From an uncultured Cellvibrio sp. (GTDB lineage Bacteria > Pseudomonadota > Gammaproteobacteria > Pseudomonadales > Cellvibrionaceae), in contig CAMLML010000034.1 of NCBI GenBank assembly GCA_946481095.1, positions 1-44,100 of the forward strand: a stretch of 44,100 nt of DNA, in the 5' to 3' direction. The notes beneath the pieces were generated by a model that searched no databases, was not told the DNA's origin, and worked only from the letters and a program-made list of their open reading frames with translations. Made by a program: the position numbers and the translations under genes. Positions 23,282 to 32,334 of the stretch are shown here, piece after piece (positions within the stretch are counted from its first letter, which is position 1; each line of letters opens with the position of its first letter).

Positions 23282-24424
23282 ATGAAAATCAAACATTTAT
23301 TAATTGGTTTGTCGGCAGTTGTACTGGCCAGTACAGTGTCAGCAGCCAACCGCCCCGCGGGTTACAAAACCCTGTGTAATGAAGGTAAAACATGTTCTGT
23401 TTCTGCATCCACCAATGTTGCATTCGGTCGAGCGGACAAATTTGTTTACAAAGTATTGTCTGGCAGTTTTGTCTGTTCCGAAGCCACTTTTGGCAGTCGT
23501 ATTGGTGGTGGTGTCAATGAATGCTCCATACCACTTTCATCTACACCGGTTTCATCAAGCTCCAAATCCAGCAGTTCAAGCAGATCATCAACCAGTTCAA
23601 GTGTAACCTCAACAACCAGCTCCAGCCGCTCATCTTCAAGCAGTTCTACTGCAACCAGTACAGCATCGAATCTGGGTTACTATCCCGGTTGCAAAATGCC
23701 CACACCAACAGAAACTGTTCAATTAACTTCAACCTACGTTGTTAAATCAGGTGAAGTATTTGATGGCGGTAACAGACGTTACAATCTCTCTGACGGCGGT
23801 CAATCTGAAGGACAACCAGCCTTATTTGATGTTCAGGATGGAGGCAGTATCAGAAACGTTGTAATAGGCACTCTGGCTGCTGACGGTATTCACTGTCTCG
23901 GCAACTGTAGTTTGGAAAACGTATGGTGGGAAGATGTGGGTGAAGATGCGGCTACTGCACTTGGTCCAAAAGGTACCATCATGAGTGTGAATTGCGGTGC
24001 GGCTTACAAAGGCGCGGATAAAACTTTCCAATTCAATGGCCGTGGCGAACTTCACATCAGCAATTTCTATGTGGCCAATTCAGGTAAAGTTGCGCGTACC
24101 TGTGGTGACTGCACCAACAATGGTGGCCCTCGCAAGATTGTCATCAACAACGTCATTACACGTGATGTATCAACCATTGTGGGTATCAACACTAATTTCG
24201 ATGATGTTGCCGTTATTCGTAACTTAACCCTGGATAACAGTGGCACCTCAAAAACCAAAATTTGTCAGGTTTACAAAGGTGTTGTGAAAGGTAATGGTAG
24301 TTCCAGTGCACTGGGTGTTGAGTTTGATACCAAAAATTGTGACGTCAGACCTGCTGACGTGACTTTATTGGGTAACAGTCAAATGAACACTTCTGCTTGT
24401 GCGGGTTCTTGCCCAATAGAATAA
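23282..24424 (+). CDS. Secreted pectate lyase, polysaccharide lyase family 3, with poly-Ser linker
   Basis: The 380 residues are arranged as a signal peptide (cleaved after VSAA near residue 21), a ~60-residue N-terminal module with four Cys, a Ser/Thr linker (about 85-130), and a C-terminal PL3 catalytic domain. The PL3 core is obvious: DGIHCLGNCSLENVWWEDVG, EDAATALGP, DKTFQFNGRGELHISNF and KVARTCGDC. PL3 enzymes cleave polygalacturonate by Ca2+-dependent beta-elimination. The linker style is typical of Cellvibrio/Saccharophagus plant-polysaccharide enzymes. The N-terminal module may bind carbohydrate, but its family is not recognised. Confidence 0.95.
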   Translation: MKIKHLLIGLSAVVLASTVSAANRPAGYKTLCNEGKTCSVSASTNVAFGRADKFVYKVLSGSFVCSEATFGSRIGGGVNECSIPLSSTPVSSSSKSSSSSRSSTSSSVTSTTSSSRSSSSSSTATSTASNLGYYPGCKMPTPTETVQLTSTYVVKSGEVFDGGNRRYNLSDGGQSEGQPALFDVQDGGSIRNVVIGTLAADGIHCLGNCSLENVWWEDVGEDAATALGPKGTIMSVNCGAAYKGADKTFQFNGRGELHISNFYVANSGKVARTCGDCTNNGGPRKIVINNVITRDVSTIVGINTNFDDVAVIRNLTLDNSGTSKTKICQVYKGVVKGNGSSSALGVEFDTKNCDVRPADVTLLGNSQMNTSACAGSCPIE

Positions 24425-24441
24425 TTGTTCCCATAAAAATA

Positions 24442-24466
24442 CCGTCACATGGATGTGACTGTTTTA
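24442..24466. terminator. Weak bidirectional terminator between pectate lyase and GGDEF genes
   Basis: GTCACA and TGTGAC form a 6-bp stem around a TGGA loop (24444-24459), followed by GTTTTA on the plus strand and ATTTTTA on the minus strand. It lies between convergent genes ending at 24424 and 24464. Confidence 0.5.
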
Positions 24467-26158
24467 TCCTCTTTGTACCTGATTCCTTCCTGATTGTTTC
24501 GCTTTATACAATGCCTGATCCGCTCGCTCAAAAGCAGAGTTCAGACTGTCTTTGTCACGAAATTCTGTCAGGCCTATCGAGAGCGTAATACTCAATGGTT
24601 GCTCTTTATAATTAAACGCAGCATTGGCAATCGCATCGCGAATTTTATCCAAAACAGGAATCGCAATTTCAGCTGTTGTTTCCGGCATAAGCGCAACAAA
24701 TTCTTCACCGCCAAATCGACAGAAGAAATCAACTTCACGCAAACGTTTGGCAATGGATCGCCCTATGACTTTTAATACGCGATCACCTGCTTGATGACCA
24801 TAGCTATCATTTATTTTTTTGAAATGATCGATATCGAAAATGGCAATAGTTAATGGTCTGTTGTAACGCTGCCAACGTTGTACTTCCGTAATAGCGCGTT
24901 CGTTATAGGCTTGTCTATTAGGTAATTCTGTTAATGGATCTGAAAGTGCCTTACGTCTTTGGGTCTCAAGATTTTCACGATTTTTTTCTGACTCTGTTTC
25001 CAGATTTTTGATTTTTTTACTCAGCTCTTCCAATTGATCACCCAAGCTGAATTTGGCCGATTGTTGATAGCTGTCCAGTGCTTGTTTAATGTGATCAATT
25101 TGCGATTTCACTTGCGATTTAAGTTGTGTAAGGTCGGTTGCATTCGCCGCCTGGGTCTCCAATTGCTGCATGCCATGGAGCATACTGGCTTGCAATTCCT
25201 TTCCAGCTTGTGATTGTGTTTGATTTTCCCTGACCGCATTACCCACTATCGAATATATTTCGGATAATTCCAGATTCACCGAATTTAAATAATTCGCAAA
25301 AGCAGCATTGGCAGCAATATAAGCCTCCATTACCAGATTGCGAAGATTTTCCAGTGTTGGTATAACAGCATCGGCTGCCAAACCATGTTCAATCTGCAAA
25401 CGTATGGATTCAGCTTGTGTTTTGATCGCAATTTCGTTTTCAAGATTGGATAAAAAAGCGGTTAATACTGTACTGATGCCGGTAATAAATTCTGTCGTTA
25501 AACTGTTGCTTGAATTTGTTGAAGCGGCTGATGAAACGGAAGATTCAGATTTTAAATCTTCCGGTTTGCGATCAACCCAATCCGGGTTAGTAACATCGGT
25601 TGATAGGTTGTTATTGACCGTCTCATCGGCAACATTTTCAAGTTCTTTTTTTGCGCCTAAAAATTTATCCAGAAATCCTGTCTTAGGTTGTTCAATGTGC
25701 TCCAACACTTCTTTTTGAATAACAGAAAGCTGTTGCAGCAGGGCAGGATACAATCTGACTTTTTTACTGCGAGCGGGTAATTGTGAAATAAAATCATCAA
25801 TGGTTTTTTTTGAATTTCGGGATGTTTTAAATTTTTGCAGTGGTCTGACAATATTGTGTATGGCTTCCCGAATCGAGAGTGCGCTTTCGTCTTTACTGGC
25901 TTCAAATTTGATGGCCTGTTGATCCAGAGCTGCAAAAAGATTGGTTAAATCGCTTTTGATTCCACCGCGAAGTTCTTCAAGCAATCTATTCAAAACCTGA
26001 TCCAATTCCTGATCCTGTCCTTCAGCGACAACGGCTACACGAACCAATGCACGACGTAATGATTCCAGTTCGTGTTGAAAACGTTTTTCGAGTTTTTCCT
26101 GTTCATCCAGTGAATTTAAATATTTTTCACGCCAGGTGTTATCGGCAGGGGCAGTCAT
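24464..26158 (-). CDS. GGDEF-domain diguanylate cyclase with long coiled-coil N-terminus
   Basis: From the ATG at 26158 (MTAPADNTW, with GGAAG upstream) the protein has 564 residues and no membrane segment. The first ~390 residues are helical with charged heptads and a Ser-rich patch. The C-terminal GGDEF domain has DPLTELPNRQAYNER, IDHFKKINDSYGHQAGDRVL and the active loop GGEEF. RxxD (REVD) precedes it by five residues, so an inhibitory I-site for c-di-GMP is present. It is followed upstream by dsbA-cytochrome c4-engB, the same neighbourhood as the Pseudomonas aeruginosa DgcH gene as I recall it. No EAL domain is present. Confidence 0.93.
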   Translation of the reverse strand: MTAPADNTWREKYLNSLDEQEKLEKRFQHELESLRRALVRVAVVAEGQDQELDQVLNRLLEELRGGIKSDLTNLFAALDQQAIKFEASKDESALSIREAIHNIVRPLQKFKTSRNSKKTIDDFISQLPARSKKVRLYPALLQQLSVIQKEVLEHIEQPKTGFLDKFLGAKKELENVADETVNNNLSTDVTNPDWVDRKPEDLKSESSVSSAASTNSSNSLTTEFITGISTVLTAFLSNLENEIAIKTQAESIRLQIEHGLAADAVIPTLENLRNLVMEAYIAANAAFANYLNSVNLELSEIYSIVGNAVRENQTQSQAGKELQASMLHGMQQLETQAANATDLTQLKSQVKSQIDHIKQALDSYQQSAKFSLGDQLEELSKKIKNLETESEKNRENLETQRRKALSDPLTELPNRQAYNERAITEVQRWQRYNRPLTIAIFDIDHFKKINDSYGHQAGDRVLKVIGRSIAKRLREVDFFCRFGGEEFVALMPETTAEIAIPVLDKIRDAIANAAFNYKEQPLSITLSIGLTEFRDKDSLNSAFERADQALYKAKQSGRNQVQRG

Positions 26159-26230
26159 TACGGGCTTCCAATTAAAACAAGGGTTCGGAAAGTATAGACG
26201 CCAGCAATAAAACTGCTTTTTAAAGACATA

Positions 26231-26258
26231 AAAAAACACCCATACAGGGTGTTTTTTT
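26231..26258 (-). terminator. Rho-independent terminator downstream of dsbA
   Basis: AAAAAACACCC-ATACA-GGGTGTTTTTTT is a stem-loop with a T-run on both strands, 17 bp past the dsbA stop and upstream of the GGDEF gene start. Confidence 0.85.
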
Positions 26259-26274
26259 CAGCAATCATGAAAAA

Positions 26275-26904
26275 CTATTTTTTCAGGAGTTTGCGCTCTT
26301 GTTCTATCAGGAAATCAGCAACCTTCAACATCTCTTCCTGGTTTTTTACATCATCATTCATGCTGACACGGTATTTGCCCTGAACAAAAAGTTCCGGGGT
26401 GCCTGAGGCTTTGTAATTATTACGCAGACGGGTTTCGGCTTGCTTGAACAGGCTGGTAACACCAAATGAATTGTAGGTTTTTACCACAGTTTCAACACTA
26501 ACACCGTAGTTAGCATAAAAGTTTGCCCAGTCGAGTGCGCGGTTGAAGTATTTTTTTTCTACCTGAAATGCTTTAAATACCGGGCCATGGGTTTTGTCTT
26601 TGATACCCAACACCTGTGCAGTGTAGTAGCCGCGTACCCAGGGCTCCATTTGTGCATTCCAGTAAGCGGGCATTTGTACAAGAACTACATCAGCGGCTTG
26701 TTTCTTTTTCCAGGTTTCAAGTAATGGCTCAAAATGAAAACAATGGCTGCAGTGGTAAGAAAAAAGTTCAACAACTTCCACTTTGGTTTTATCGGCAACG
26801 GGCACAGGGCTGGCTAACAAATTGTAGTGTTGGCCTTCCAGATAATCAGCTGCAAAAACATTCACAGAAAAGATCAAGCCCAACAGGGTAACTAACTTAC
26901 GCAT
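26275..26904 (-). CDS. dsbA: Periplasmic thiol:disulfide interchange protein DsbA, CSHC active site
   Basis: The 209 residues carry a signal peptide (MRKLVTLLGLIFSVNVFA), then VEVVELFSYHCSHCFHFEPLL, a thioredoxin-fold CxxC with an inserted helical domain. The cis-Pro loop is SGTPELFVQGKYRV. The enzyme oxidises Cys pairs in secreted proteins. The inner dipeptide is Ser-His rather than the usual Pro-His, which should alter redox potential. AGAGG precedes the ATG. DsbB is not in the window. Confidence 0.95.
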   Translation of the reverse strand: MRKLVTLLGLIFSVNVFAADYLEGQHYNLLASPVPVADKTKVEVVELFSYHCSHCFHFEPLLETWKKKQAADVVLVQMPAYWNAQMEPWVRGYYTAQVLGIKDKTHGPVFKAFQVEKKYFNRALDWANFYANYGVSVETVVKTYNSFGVTSLFKQAETRLRNNYKASGTPELFVQGKYRVSMNDDVKNQEEMLKVADFLIEQERKLLKK

Positions 26905-27017
26905 ACAAAGCCTCTTTATTCAGGGTGATGGTGCTATCTGACTCTTTATTGTTGGATTTTATCCACGAAATACTTAACACCGGATAAACGGTCGCTTTTG
27001 TAACATTACCGGGATCG

Positions 27018-27050
27018 AAAAAAAAGGCGATCAAGTCGCCTTTTTTATTT
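27018..27050 (-). terminator. Rho-independent terminator after cytochrome c4
   Basis: AAAAAAGGCGA-TCAAG-TCGCCTTTTTT is a perfect hairpin, with A-run before and T-run after, 4 bp beyond the cytochrome gene stop at 27054. Confidence 0.88.
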
Positions 27051-27053
27051 CTG

Positions 27054-27737
27054 TTAATTTAAACCTGCAATGTAATTTGCCAGAGCTTTGATCTCGGCGT
27101 CACTCAAATGCTCGGCAACAGAACGCATAATCATCTGGTCGCCGTCGTTGGTGCGATCGCCATTACGGAAAGCTTTGAGTTGTTTTTCAATATATTCAGG
27201 ATGTTGCCCTGACAAGCGTGGAAACCCGGCAGCGACGTTGCCCTTTCCATCCGGGCCATGACAACCGGTACAGGCGGGAACAGCGGTAGAGGCATTACCT
27301 GCACGCCAGGTTTTTTCACCCAATACCAATCCATCTACCAAAATACCGGAGTTGGTTTGTACTTCGATTTTTTTTGACCCGGACAGCTGGGTTGTCTGCG
27401 ATGCAAAATAAGCGGATATGTCAGCTAAATCCTGTTCTGTCAGAGTTTTGGTAATGTTGGCCATTTCCATGACTGCCCTGCCGGTTTTGGCTTTTTTTAC
27501 AGGGTCGGTTTCTTTATCCCAAGCTTGAATATCAACCATTTGTTTTAACAGATATTTTTCACCCAGACCGGCCAATTTGGGGAAATTGGGGGCAGGACTA
27601 TTGCCATCCGCACCATGACAAGCGCCACAAACAGCAGCTTTGGCTTTACCGGCAGTCGCATCACCTTCGGCCCAGACAGCCTGCGAAACAGCGATCAATC
27701 CCAGAGTGAAAAGTGTATTTTTCAGTATATGTTTCAT
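27054..27737 (-). CDS. Dihaem cytochrome c4
   Basis: From the ATG at 27737 the protein has 227 residues and a signal peptide ending WA-EGD. It has two class I cytochrome c domains, each with CxxCH: CGACHGADGNS and CTGCHGPDGKG. Axial Met candidates are in AVMEMANI and DQMIMRSV. It is a periplasmic electron carrier, usually donating to terminal oxidases. An upstream in-frame ATG at 27773 would add 12 residues before the signal peptide and is not preferred. It neighbours dsbA and divergent engB, a conserved arrangement in pseudomonads. Confidence 0.95.
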   Translation of the reverse strand: MKHILKNTLFTLGLIAVSQAVWAEGDATAGKAKAAVCGACHGADGNSPAPNFPKLAGLGEKYLLKQMVDIQAWDKETDPVKKAKTGRAVMEMANITKTLTEQDLADISAYFASQTTQLSGSKKIEVQTNSGILVDGLVLGEKTWRAGNASTAVPACTGCHGPDGKGNVAAGFPRLSGQHPEYIEKQLKAFRNGDRTNDGDQMIMRSVAEHLSDAEIKALANYIAGLN

Positions 27738-27879
27738 GGAGTTATCCAAAATCGTTAGAAAGAAAATCTGCATAAAGAATTGTTGGGTAAAGGTCTCGGT
27801 AAACCGCTACAATCAGCCCCTTTTCAGGCCGCGGCATTATATACCATGGCTGGAATAACGCGCTATTTGTAGGGTTATT

Positions 27880-28485
27880 ATGTCAACCGAGATTATTTTC
27901 ACCAAAGCCAGCTTTAGTTTGAGTGCGCCCAGCATTCGGGAATGTCCACCGGAAGTTGGCAGTGAAGTGGCTTTTGCCGGCCGCTCCAATGCAGGTAAAT
28001 CCAGTGCTATTAATGCGCTCACCAATAATCACAAATTGGCACGTACCAGCAAAACACCCGGACGCACCCAACTTATCAACTTTTTTAATCTCACTGATAC
28101 CCAACGTTTAGTCGATTTACCCGGCTATGGTTACGCAAAAGTATCCAGAACCATGAAAGAACAATGGCAGCGGGATTTGTCGGAGTATTTATACAAGCGT
28201 CAGTCATTAAAAGGTTTGATCTTGCTCATGGATATACGACATCCTTTGCAGGAATTTGATACTACAGTGCTCACCTGGGCCGTAAAAAGGCTGATGCCTA
28301 TCCACATATTGCTCACCAAGGCAGATAAACTGAATCGTGGCCCTGCCAAAACAGCTCTGTTGGCAGTGAGTAAATCTTTGAAAGAAATGAATCTGGATCA
28401 ACAGGTCAGCCTGCAATTATTTTCTGCCTTGAACAATACAGGTTTGGATGAATTGAAGCTTAAGCTTCAGGAATGGCTCCAATAA
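27880..28485 (+). CDS. engB: Ribosome biogenesis GTPase EngB/YihA
   Basis: The 201-residue GTPase has G1 GRSNAGKSS (near residue 30), G2 GRTQ, G3 [11 protein letters not shown]4 LTKADK and the G5 region FSALN. EngB assists 50S subunit assembly and is generally essential. It is divergent from cytochrome c4, with coaD 45 bp downstream on the same strand, so the two may be co-transcribed. Confidence 0.97.
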   Translation: MSTEIIFTKASFSLSAPSIRECPPEVGSEVAFAGRSNAGKSSAINALTNNHKLARTSKTPGRTQLINFFNLTDTQRLVDLPGYGYAKVSRTMKEQWQRDLSEYLYKRQSLKGLILLMDIRHPLQEFDTTVLTWAVKRLMPIHILLTKADKLNRGPAKTALLAVSKSLKEMNLDQQVSLQLFSALNNTGLDELKLKLQEWLQ

Positions 28486-29013
<528 letters not shown>

Positions 29014-29076
29014 TTCGCCACATTTGTTGTTTTATAGGCCATTTGAATTTTTCTGAAAATTATTTATAAAAATATT

Positions 29077-29210
29077 GAACCAAGTTCGAACCCCCAAGTC
29101 ACAGCAATGTGTGTTTTAGGATTCATGAGCTAACTCCTCTACCTGATGGCATTTAAGCCAGCTAAGCGAGATACTGCTTCAGCAAGCCCCGACTGGTTCG
29201 GGGCTTTTTT
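29077..29210 (+). ncRNA. Predicted small RNA downstream of coaD
   Basis: A sigma70-like promoter, TTGAAT (29043-29048), 16 bp, TATAAA (29065-29070), precedes a ~130-nt non-coding stretch. This contains small hairpins (TGGC...GCCA near 29148, AAGC...GCTT near 29165). It ends with a strong Rho-independent terminator, AGCCCCGA-CTGG-TTCGGGGCT plus T6 (29185-29210). No ORF on the plus strand fits. The structure and U-rich tail resemble Hfq-dependent sRNAs. A long coaD 3' UTR is the alternative. Confidence 0.5.
29184..29210 (+). terminator. Rho-independent terminator (coaD / predicted sRNA)
   Basis: This is an eight-pair GC-rich stem with a CTGG loop, followed by TTTTTT on the plus strand only. 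It ends 9 bp before the stop of the convergent MFS gene. Confidence 0.9.
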
Positions 29211-29218
29211 ATTGGCAT

Positions 29219-30418
29219 TCAACTAACGGCTTTTACCCGCCATGCCGCGCCTATGGCGAGCAAACTAACTACACAAGCGATAAAACCTACCCAATCGTAA
29301 TTCAAAATTCTGCCATCGGATGATTTCACCATAATCATTCCTGCAATCAGTGCGGCGAGGCCCGAGCCGAAATTTTGCATAGCGGAATTAAACGCCATTA
29401 CTCGCCCACGAAAGCGGGGTTCGCAACTGGCCGTAACCAATGCAGATGATGGTATGAACCGCCCACTGACAAACATAAAAAACAAACTGGCAAAAATTAA
29501 TTGCACACTCAAAGGCGTAACAATGCACTGGGTCACCAGAATAATGGGCAGAAAACTGGCCAAAGTGATGCAGGTTAATACTTTTGCATGACGGTATTTA
29601 TCTGTGAGTCCAGCAATCCAGGGGCGCGAAACTAGAGTGACTGCCCCGCCAACCAAATAGATATAGGGTAAATCATGCGCACTCAAACCTACGTTGGCGA
29701 CCAGAGTAGGTGCTATGTAAGGGATCACCATAAAACTGGCAAACATAATCAGGCAGGACGTCATAAATCCCCACCAATGATTTTTAACACTCAATAATTC
29801 ACGATAACTTTGAAAGAAATTAACTCTGGGTTGGTCAAGATGTTCTCTTACCGGAGGCACTATTTTGATTAACAACACCAACACCGGAATCGACACCAAA
29901 GAGAGAGCCAAAAAAGGTGTCTGCCAGGAGAAATGGTTGGCAATAAATAATCCTGCAGGGACTCCGGCAACAGCCGCCAATGAAAATGCCAGCATCACAA
30001 TTCCCATTGCGTGGCCTCGCCTTTGTGCCGGAATCAAATCGCCCACAATCGACAGAACGATTGAACCCATTACTCCGCCAAAAAATCCCGCCACTATGCG
30101 TGCCAACAGCAGCAGGAAATAACTATTCGCAATACCACAACAAATCGTAGCAGCCAACAATCCAACAAAAGCACCTATCAACGCATGGCGACGATCAAAT
30201 CGGTCAGCAACAGATGATGCAATCATTGCCGATACACCCGCTGCAATCGAATAGGAGGAAACCAATAGGGCAAATTGCGCAGGCTGGATATTAAAAACAT
30301 CCATCAATTGTGATGAAAGCGGCATCATGATCATGAAGTCAACTATCGCAATAAATTGCAAAATCATCAGGGTGTAAAGTAGAACTTTCTCTGCTCCGGG
30401 TGAAAGAGGGTTTTGCAT
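29219..30418 (-). CDS. MFS transporter, DHA-type
   Basis: The 399 residues form about 12 membrane helices. The loop 2-3 motif is SSVADRFDRRHALIGAF, and motif-C-like glycines occur in helix 5 (AAVAGVPAGLFIANHFSWQTPF). It resembles the Bcr/CflA and AraJ-type drug or sugar exporters. The cytoplasmic loop SRPWIAGLTDKYRHAKVL marks the pseudo-repeat. It is apparently monocistronic, with rsmD 21 bp upstream on the same strand. Its substrate is unknown. Confidence 0.9.
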   Translation of the reverse strand: MQNPLSPGAEKVLLYTLMILQFIAIVDFMIMMPLSSQLMDVFNIQPAQFALLVSSYSIAAGVSAMIASSVADRFDRRHALIGAFVGLLAATICCGIANSYFLLLLARIVAGFFGGVMGSIVLSIVGDLIPAQRRGHAMGIVMLAFSLAAVAGVPAGLFIANHFSWQTPFLALSLVSIPVLVLLIKIVPPVREHLDQPRVNFFQSYRELLSVKNHWWGFMTSCLIMFASFMVIPYIAPTLVANVGLSAHDLPYIYLVGGAVTLVSRPWIAGLTDKYRHAKVLTCITLASFLPIILVTQCIVTPLSVQLIFASLFFMFVSGRFIPSSALVTASCEPRFRGRVMAFNSAMQNFGSGLAALIAGMIMVKSSDGRILNYDWVGFIACVVSLLAIGAAWRVKAVS

Positions 30419-30439
30419 TAGGTCATCCCGAATAAAAAA

Positions 30440-30997
30440 TTAGATGGTCTCGAACCTGTAAAGCCTGTAACGCACTTGCCCAGCCAGTTTGTCTCTGTGC
30501 AAAGACCAATTTTCAGGCGCTTGCCAGATGGATTCTTTTGGCGTTTCGACATAAATCAGAGCATCCGCTGCCAACCATTGCGATTGATTGAGCAGTTGAG
30601 CTACCGATTGCCAAAGTTCGCCAGCAAAAGGCGGATCAATAAAAACCAGATTGTAAGGAGTATCCGTATTGGCTTGTCGTAAAAATTGTAAGCAATCTGT
30701 ACAAACGACTCTGGCATTATCGGCCGATAAGGTTTTCAAGTGATTAACCAGGTTGGTAGCTGCCTGGGGGTGTTTTTCTATCAAGACTGCCATCTCTGCC
30801 CCCCGTGATAATGCTTCCAGACCCAATGCACCGGAACCGGCAAACAAATCCAACACCCTCGCTTCCTGAATATCGGGTGCCAGCCAATTGAACAAGGTTT
30901 CGCGTATGCGGTCTCCTGTAGGCCTTAATCCTTCGATTTCCGGGAAAGTTAATTTCCGTCCACGCCATTGGCCACCGATAACCCGCAATTGCGACAT
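30440..30997 (-). CDS. rsmD: 16S rRNA (guanine966-N2)-methyltransferase
   Basis: The SAM-dependent enzyme has VLDLFAGSGALGLEALSRGA (SAM site) and LVFIDPPF (the DPPF catalytic motif). The N-terminus MSQLRVIGGQWRGRKLTFP is the family's characteristic opening, so the ATG at 30997 (185 residues) is preferred over a TTG at 31033. It methylates G966 in 16S rRNA. It is divergent from ftsY, a common arrangement. Confidence 0.96.
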   Translation of the reverse strand: MSQLRVIGGQWRGRKLTFPEIEGLRPTGDRIRETLFNWLAPDIQEARVLDLFAGSGALGLEALSRGAEMAVLIEKHPQAATNLVNHLKTLSADNARVVCTDCLQFLRQANTDTPYNLVFIDPPFAGELWQSVAQLLNQSQWLAADALIYVETPKESIWQAPENWSLHRDKLAGQVRYRLYRFETI

Positions 30998-31122
30998 TTT
31001 GGTTGAGTGAGGTTTTGGTTGGAATTTGGACAAGGCAATTACTCAATCAGTAAACAAGAAGTGGTAGCATAGCGACTTGTTTATCATTTTACCGATTTTC
31101 TGACATTTTCCAGACGAACATT

Positions 31123-32169
31123 ATGGTTTTTAATATTTTTAAAAAATCCGGGACAGACAAAAAAGCAACGGAATCTGACCAGGGTCAATCCGATAATTCT
31201 TCCACCTCTCTTCCGGTTGCTACTACCCAGGAAAAACCGGGTGAAAAATTGGGATTTTTTGCGCGGATCAAACAAGGATTAACCCGTACCAGCAGTCAGT
31301 TTGCCGAAGGGTTAGGCAATTTATTTTTAGGTCGCAAAACGATTGATGACGATCTGTTCGAAGAATTGGAAACACAATTATTGGTTGCCGATGTAGGCAT
31401 GGAAGCAACCAACAGTATTATCGAATCGCTCACTGCAAAAGTGGCACGAAAACAATTGGCAGATGGTGATGCTTTATATAAAGCACTGCGCGAAGAACTC
31501 ACTGATTTATTGCGCCCGGTCGAACAACCTTTAATAATAAATCCTGACAAAAAACCTTTTGTAATTTTAGTCGTTGGAGTCAATGGTGTTGGCAAAACCA
31601 CAACGATTGGCAAGCTCGCAAAACGTTTTCAAAATGAAGGTAAAAAAGTATTGCTGGCCGCTGGTGATACTTTTCGTGCAGCAGCAGTAGAACAATTACA
31701 AGTGTGGGGCGAACGCAATCAGGTTCCCGTGATTGCACAACATACCGGTGCTGATTCTGCTTCGGTAATTTTTGATGCAGTGCAAGCAGCACAAGCACGG
31801 GGCATTGATGTCATCATCGCCGACACCGCCGGTCGTTTACACAATAAAAATCATTTAATGGATGAACTCTCAAAAGTGAAGCGGGTCATGTCCAAATTGG
31901 ATGTGACTGCACCGCATGAAGTCTTATTGGTATTGGATGCAGGCACAGGTCAAAACGCGCTAAATCAAGCAGAACAATTTCGTGATGCGGCCGGTGTTAC
32001 CGGTTTGGCTTTGACCAAGCTGGACGGCACTGCAAAAGGTGGTGTTATTTTTGCGTTGTCGAAAAAATTTAATTTGCCTGTACGATTTATCGGCGTAGGT
32101 GAAAGTATTGATGATTTGCAACCGTTTGTTGCGGATGAGTTTGTGAAGGCTTTGTTTGATCGACAATAA
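31123..32169 (+). CDS. ftsY: Signal recognition particle receptor FtsY
   Basis: The 348 residues have an acidic/polar N-terminal region (about 60 residues, shorter than in E. coli) and the NG domain. The GTPase motifs are GVNGVGKTTTIGKLAK, GDTFRAAAVEQL, DTAGRLHNK and TKLDGTAKGG. It docks the SRP-ribosome complex at the inner membrane. It is first of ftsY-ftsE-ftsX-rpoH, but here it is separated from ftsE by a palindromic element. Confidence 0.97.
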   Translation: MVFNIFKKSGTDKKATESDQGQSDNSSTSLPVATTQEKPGEKLGFFARIKQGLTRTSSQFAEGLGNLFLGRKTIDDDLFEELETQLLVADVGMEATNSIIESLTAKVARKQLADGDALYKALREELTDLLRPVEQPLIINPDKKPFVILVVGVNGVGKTTTIGKLAKRFQNEGKKVLLAAGDTFRAAAVEQLQVWGERNQVPVIAQHTGADSASVIFDAVQAAQARGIDVIIADTAGRLHNKNHLMDELSKVKRVMSKLDVTAPHEVLLVLDAGTGQNALNQAEQFRDAAGVTGLALTKLDGTAKGGVIFALSKKFNLPVRFIGVGESIDDLQPFVADEFVKALFDRQ

Positions 32170-32189
32170 ATAGGTTCTGATAAAGACCG

Positions 32190-32298
32190 GTCATCTGAAT
32201 TTAATGAATTTTTCAAAACCGCGGTGGATATGTCCCTATAGCTGTGTCACTTCGTCCTTGAAGCGACACTTTTGAAAAACTCATTAAATTCAGATGAC
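32190..32298. repeat. 109-bp palindromic element (MITE-like) between ftsY and ftsE
   Basis: The left arm 32190-32218 and the right arm 32270-32298 are inverted copies over 29 bp with one mismatch (GTCATCTGAATTTAATGA outer part). Directly inside the right arm, a second hairpin pairs GTGTCACTTC (32244-32253) with GAAGCGACAC (32260-32269). It fills most of the 165-bp ftsY-ftsE gap. It could be a small non-autonomous mobile element or a strong terminator/attenuator. No target-site duplication is evident. Confidence 0.85.
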
Positions 32299-32334
32299 TC
32301 AGTGCCAAATTCTAAAAATCAGGAAAAATAAAAC

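Noticed and set aside
29063..29125. 20-codon minus-strand ORF (MNPKTHIAVTWG...) with AGGAG upstream, and a tRNA-like GTTCGAAC sequence, within 29063-29125
   Set aside because: The T-arm around GTTCGAAC does not pair and no acceptor stem closes, so it is not a tRNA. The ORF is too short and runs antisense to the better-supported promoter/terminator unit on the plus strand.
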